Below are positions 60,291 to 64,000 of a stretch of DNA of 64,000 bases, in pieces (the first letter of the stretch is position 1; every line of letters begins with the position of its first letter). Both the position numbers and the translations under genes were made by a program. Under the pieces are notes generated by a model. That model worked only from the letters and a program-made list of their open reading frames with translations, was not told the origin of the DNA and made no database searches. The stretch comes from CBDCUC01 sp965222485 (GTDB lineage Bacteria > Pseudomonadota > Alphaproteobacteria > Rhizobiales > Hyphomicrobiaceae), in NCBI GenBank assembly GCA_965222485.1, contig CBDCUC010000030.1:529605-593604 (forward strand). The letters are read 5' to 3'.

Positions 60291-61346
60291 CTAAATCCCG
60301 TATTCGGCGGCCTTTTCCGGGTCTTTAGCCGCAACCAGCTTAGCCAAATCAACGATCACCTTGGCCTGTTTCCAAGTGGCGTCGTCCTGCATTTTACCGT
60401 CGATCATGACGGCGCCGGTGCCATCAGGCATGGCCTCCAGAATGCGCTGGGCAAAGGCGACCTCGCCGGGATCCGGGCTGAAGACCTTCTTGGCGATTTT
60501 GATTTGTGAGGGGTGCAGTGACCACGCGCCTAGGCAGCCTTGCAGGAAGGCATTGCGGAACTGGGCTTCGCATGCCGCGCTATCGGCAAAATCACCGAAG
60601 GGACCGTAAAACGGTTTGAGCCCGTAAGACAGGCAGGCATCCACCATTTTTCCGACCGTGTAGTGCCACAAGTCCTGCTGATAAGCCGGGCGAGCCGCCC
60701 CCTCATCGCTCGTAGGATCTGCCAGTACGGCATAATCGGGGTGTCCGCCGCCGACGCGCGTCGTCTTCATGCCACGCGAGGCGGCAAGATCGGCAGGACC
60801 CAGGCTCATGCCATGCATGCGCGGGCTTGCCGCTGCGATCGCCTCGACGTTTTTGACGCCTTCGGCTGTTTCAAGAATGGCGTGAATAAGGATGGGTTTT
60901 TCAACCCCATGGCGGGCTTCCAGCTGTGCCAGGAGTTGGTCCAGATAGTGGACGTCCCATGGCCCTTCGACCTTAGGCAGCATGATAACGTCGAGCTTGT
61001 TGCCCACCTCTGCGACGATTTCGGTGACGTCGTCGAGCATCCACGGGCTGTTGAGGCAGTTGATGCGCGTCCATAACCCGGTCTGTCCGAAATCGGTCTC
61101 GCGCGCCATCTCAATGAATCCGGCGCGCGCATCAGCCTTCTCGTCAGCGGCAATGGCGTCTTCCAGGTTGCCGAGTATCACGTCGACATGGGTGATGATG
61201 TCCTTGAGCTTCGCTCTGATTTTCGGGTTGTGCGGTGGCACGAAGTGGATCATGCGCTCGATGCGCACGGGCAGAGACCGGATTGGTTCGGGCGCGCCGA
61301 TGGCAAGCGGCTGGTAGAATTTTGCAGGCGAACGGGTGGCAGTCAT
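60291..61346 (-). CDS. CoA-ester lyase (malyl-CoA lyase / citrate lyase beta family)
   Basis: 351 residues from ATG 61346 (AAGGA ten bases upstream). HpcH/HpaI-type barrel that cleaves CoA thioesters such as malyl-CoA to glyoxylate and acetyl-CoA. Motifs: DVILGNLEDAIAADEK (acidic metal site), TRINCLNSPWMLDDV, VIMLPKVEGPWDVHYLD, HAILETAEGVKNVEAIAA, MSLGPADLAASRGM, GPFGDFAD and WSLHPSQIKIAKKVFSPDP. The substrate is predicted to be malyl-CoA or beta-methylmalyl-CoA by family resemblance; other CoA esters are possible. No serine-cycle or ethylmalonyl-CoA genes are adjacent. Confidence 0.85.
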   Translation of the reverse strand: MTATRSPAKFYQPLAIGAPEPIRSLPVRIERMIHFVPPHNPKIRAKLKDIITHVDVILGNLEDAIAADEKADARAGFIEMARETDFGQTGLWTRINCLNSPWMLDDVTEIVAEVGNKLDVIMLPKVEGPWDVHYLDQLLAQLEARHGVEKPILIHAILETAEGVKNVEAIAAASPRMHGMSLGPADLAASRGMKTTRVGGGHPDYAVLADPTSDEGAARPAYQQDLWHYTVGKMVDACLSYGLKPFYGPFGDFADSAACEAQFRNAFLQGCLGAWSLHPSQIKIAKKVFSPDPGEVAFAQRILEAMPDGTGAVMIDGKMQDDATWKQAKVIVDLAKLVAAKDPEKAAEYGI

Positions 61347-61470
61347 CGGCTGTTTGATCCTTGGCAAAAAGAAGCGGCTGTCAAAAAAGGGGGAATTTGC
61401 GGGAAAAGGCGGGATTTACCGCGGCGCACTTTAGCCCCCGCGGGCGGGGTGTCAATGCGGGGGCGGCGGC

Positions 61471-62388
61471 TCAGCTCCAGCGGCGGTTCGACCACATCCA
61501 CTGTTCTGGGTATTCGCGTACCCATTCCTCAAACTGCTCCTGCATGGCCGTCATGATCCAGCGCACGTCTTCGCTCTGATTGGCGCTGCGAGGCACACGC
61601 AATTCCTTCATCTCGATTTTAAAGCGGCTCGAGGTGCCAACGCGGATGGAGCGCGCCAGCCAGATGCGTGCGCCGACGCGGCGTGCGATCATTGCGCCAA
61701 TGGCTTGCGTCTTGGCGGGCCGTCCAAAAAAGGGAACGGGAATGCCTGTGCGGTCGTAGAGATCGCACACCATCCCGAGCCGGCCGCCGGTGCGCACGTA
61801 GTCGGTGATGATGCGAGCTGTTTTTTGTTGGTCTCCGTGGTCGCCTTCGACTCTGCCGCGGCCGAACAGGCCGCCTGGATAGAGGTCCTTTCTTTGCTCG
61901 CGGAGGTATCGATCCACATACGGGTTATTGACCGAGCGGTAGACGGCGGCCGGATTGCCGCCGCTAATTGTCATTGGCCAGACGGCGAGTTCCCAGTTGC
62001 CCATGTGCAAGGATATGCCGACGACGGCACCGAGTTTGTCGCGGTAACGCAGGAACACTTTGTCATTGATGATGGATACGCGCTCGCGGTCCGCGATTAG
62101 GCGGTCGATCTGCATGGTCTCGACCATCACGCGGCCGAGATTTTCCCAGTGTGCGTAGGCGATCGCTTCGCGTTCAGCATCAGATTTTTCCGGAAAGGCA
62201 ATTTTGAGGTTATCGAGTGCGCGCAGGTGGCGCTTACGCGCAATCTTTGGGGCACAGAATACCCATGCCTTCGCAGATAGCCCGGTTGCGGTTTCCAATG
62301 GAAAAGCGCGCACGAACGCTACAATCATGCGGAGTAGTGCATATTCCAGACGGAACTGAATATCGCGCAACAGATTTTTTGTATTCAT
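61471..62388 (-). CDS. Lipid A acyltransferase, LpxL/HtrB-like
   Basis: 305 residues from the ATG at about 62388, matching the 306-residue LpxL family; upstream in-frame codons are not family-like. It transfers a fatty acyl chain to lipid A at the inner membrane. Key motif H-x4-E: HMGNWE in VVGISLHMGNWELAVW. Other family blocks are AYAHWENLGRVMVETMQID, GMVCDLYDRTGIPVPFFGRPA and EYPEQWMWSNRRW near the end. One N-terminal membrane segment (YALLRMIVAFVRAFPL). The acyl donor could be an ACP such as the one encoded at 9.3 kb, but that is conjecture. Confidence 0.9.
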   Translation of the reverse strand: MNTKNLLRDIQFRLEYALLRMIVAFVRAFPLETATGLSAKAWVFCAPKIARKRHLRALDNLKIAFPEKSDAEREAIAYAHWENLGRVMVETMQIDRLIADRERVSIINDKVFLRYRDKLGAVVGISLHMGNWELAVWPMTISGGNPAAVYRSVNNPYVDRYLREQRKDLYPGGLFGRGRVEGDHGDQQKTARIITDYVRTGGRLGMVCDLYDRTGIPVPFFGRPAKTQAIGAMIARRVGARIWLARSIRVGTSSRFKIEMKELRVPRSANQSEDVRWIMTAMQEQFEEWVREYPEQWMWSNRRWS

Positions 62389-62608
62389 GTGATCGTTTTG
62401 ACCGTCTGCTTCTTCAACGATATCGGTTCCAATTCGCCCTACTGCCTGCTGGCACATAAGCGATCGTGCTGGCATGTCATCGCTGTCCTGGTGACGGCAT
62501 GTGCATGCCTGCATTGCCTGCTTGTGGTCAAGATGCGGCAGCGGCGTTGTGACCGGAGAACGGACTTGCGCGTGTCACACCTGTGGAGAAGTGAGTAATG
62601 ATGCGCCC

Positions 62609-63918
62609 TTATGCATGTGAAGTGGTTGTCCCAAGGGGGGTGGAGGACGGCATCTCGCTCAAGGTTTTGGGGCGCATGAGCGTTGGTAGCGAACCGCTAG
62701 GATGAAGTCCCTCGTTAATGACGCGCCTACGCAGGGCAGGAAAAAGGTTCAGCGCGTGCAGTCCGGCACCGCGTGCCAGATGCACTGGCAAGAAGGAAGA
62801 AGTAAGGGAGCGGTTGAGCATATCAACGGCGATTGTTCGGTTTTTAACGTCCGGTTGGCGCGCGGCGTCATAGGCCTGCAGCAGCGCCGGTGTGCCTGGA
62901 TCGGCATCGCGCCGTAGCGCGTCGGACACAAGATCGGTCAACGTAGCGACATCGCGCAAACTAAGGTTCAGTCCTTGTGCACCAATAGGCGGAATGACAT
63001 GGCCGGATTCGCCGACAAGCGCGATGCGGTTTGAGCCAAAGCGGGCTGCGGTTCGGATGGATAATGGGAACTGTGCCCTCGGTCCAATGTCGCCCAGTGT
63101 GCCCAACAGTCCCATCAAGCGCGCGCTTAAGGCACGGGTGAAGCTTTTGTTGTCCAACCCCATAAGCGTTGCGACTGTGTCTGGGCTTTCAACCCAAACC
63201 AGACTCGATTGGTAGGGTGGTAGTTTGCCCGCTTTAGCACTTGCGTCAGGCATGGGTACGGTGGTCAGGGGGCCGTTCGGTCTGTGAAACTCTGTGGACA
63301 GGCCACCGTGATCGCGCTCATGGGAGAATGTGCAAACGAGAGCGGTCTGCGGGCAATCCGTCGTGCTAAATGCGATTTGTGCGGCCTTGCGGCAAATGGA
63401 GTTGCGCCCGTCTGCCCCGACGACGAGCGGGCGAAGATGTTTCCCCCTTCGGCCAGCGTGATTCTGACGTTGTTGGTGAGGGGCTCGACGGCGGTTGCGC
63501 CTTTTGTCGGGAAGAGTTGGAGGCCGCCGCTAGATTTTGCTGCATTTGACAACGCGTCGGTTAGGACGATGTTTGGCACATTGTATCCGAACACGTCACG
63601 GGCGACTTCTTCGGCACGAAACGTAATCTCTGGTGCGCGCAGTATGCCGCCGGTATCGTCTATGATGCGGATCCCGAGAAGGGGCGCGCTCAGGTGGACG
63701 CAATCAGGCCATACGCCGAGGTTTTGTAAGAGCGTGATCGAGCCGGTGAAGAGGGCAGCGGTTCTTTTGTCCGTTGCGGCCGCGTCCCCCTCTGCCCTGT
63801 TTGGTGGGCAGGCAAGGGCAACATTGGCTCCGGCACGGGCCAGAGCCAGCGCTGCGGCCAGACCTGCCGGTCCGCCGCCCACGACCGCCACATCATAGAG
63901 TTGGTCTGAGCCCGTCAT
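62609..63918 (-). pseudogene. UbiH/UbiF-family FAD monooxygenase, frameshifted
   Basis: Two overlapping frames together encode one UbiH/VisC/COQ6-type aromatic hydroxylase of about 436 residues, probably for ubiquinone synthesis. The first frame (from ATG 63918) has the FAD motif VAVVGGGPAGLAAALALARA and runs correctly to about IFAR near 63430. The protein then continues only in the next frame as LVVGADGRNSICRKAA, through STEFHRPNGPL, ALVGESGHVIPPIGAQGLNLSLRDV and the C-terminus at 62609. A single missing base in the GCCCGCTC stretch (about 63425-63432) explains it. It could be a true mutation or a sequencing error; both halves are otherwise well preserved. Confidence 0.85.
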
Positions 63919-64000
63919 TACCCTCTTCTTTTAGCCCGATTGGGTGAGCGAACCCACAATTATGCCGCGGCGCGCGGTGACATTGCGGGCGCCACTATGG

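Noticed and set aside
1..64000. Search for CRISPR arrays, insertion sequences, prophage genes and defence systems
   Set aside because: No regularly spaced repeats, transposase, integrase, restriction-modification or toxin-antitoxin genes were recognised; the window is largely core genome.

Overview
The window looks like a chromosomal core region of an alphaproteobacterium of the order Hyphomicrobiales (Rhizobiales), probably close to Hyphomicrobiaceae. The placement is inferred from several things: a GAAC-N7-GAAC LexA box in front of recA, an N-terminally extended rhizobial-type RecA, a YqeY-DnaG-RpoD cluster whose primase lacks the usual zinc ligands, the divergent recG / sdhE-mfd arrangement, an IalB-family protein, YejA, and an LpxL-type acyltransferase. 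G+C looks high, in the high 50s by eye. I saw no rRNA, insertion sequence, prophage, integrase or CRISPR array. One tRNA (CAU anticodon) is present.

Layout. 1-4.5 kb: 3' end of an unknown gene, LexA-controlled recA, alaS. 4.6-7 kb: small secreted, membrane and DNA-binding-like proteins and a membrane-anchored thermonuclease. 7-11 kb: a fadD-type acyl-CoA ligase, then a specialised acyl carrier protein with a NodE/FabF-like ketosynthase, with several palindromes between and around them. 11.2-13.3 kb: a tandem pair of cyclophilin-like (TM1367-type) proteins, an ELM1-family protein and the tRNA. 13.4-15.9 kb: a panD-GNAT-nitrilase operon and an NTF2-like protein. 16-20 kb: trhO, a VOC protein, then a four-EF-hand periplasmic protein, an ECF sigma factor, a putative membrane regulator and a periplasmic metal-sensor-like protein. 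20-27 kb, minus strand: cytochrome b561/YceI and the yqeY-dnaG-rpoD cluster. 27-34.5 kb: carA, two exported proteins, carB, greA. 34.5-38.7 kb: an unknown small protein, malonyl-CoA decarboxylase, two tandem YpfJ-like zinc metallopeptidases. 38.8-47.7 kb: envelope genes (a SPOR-like protein, glmU, glmS, a TPR-SPOR protein, a DUF502 protein and an unusual VOC-membrane-coiled-coil fusion). 48-54.5 kb: recG, sdhE, mfd. 54.8-64 kb: an acyl-CoA synthetase with a YejA-like binding protein, IalB, HspQ, a malyl-CoA-lyase-like enzyme, an LpxL-like acyltransferase and a frameshifted UbiH-family monooxygenase.

Themes. DNA repair and its coupling to transcription (recA, recG, mfd, greA), nucleotide, coenzyme and amino-sugar precursor supply (carAB, panD, glmU, glmS), acyl-CoA and acyl-carrier chemistry (fadD, ACP/KAS, malonyl-CoA decarboxylase, CoA-ester lyase, LpxL) and envelope sensing (EF-hand/ECF/metal-sensor module, SPOR proteins, IalB).

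Most striking observations: RecA lacks six residues of an otherwise nearly invariant segment just before the Walker A loop, in frame. The UbiH-family gene has a one-base frameshift at its second FAD motif. An EF-hand/ECF sigma/metal-sensor module looks like a self-contained envelope signalling unit. A GNAT gene is translationally coupled to panD and followed by a nitrilase, suggesting a beta-alanine-centred operon. A VOC domain is joined through a membrane helix to a long coiled coil. All functional statements rest on reading motifs by eye; no database search was run.
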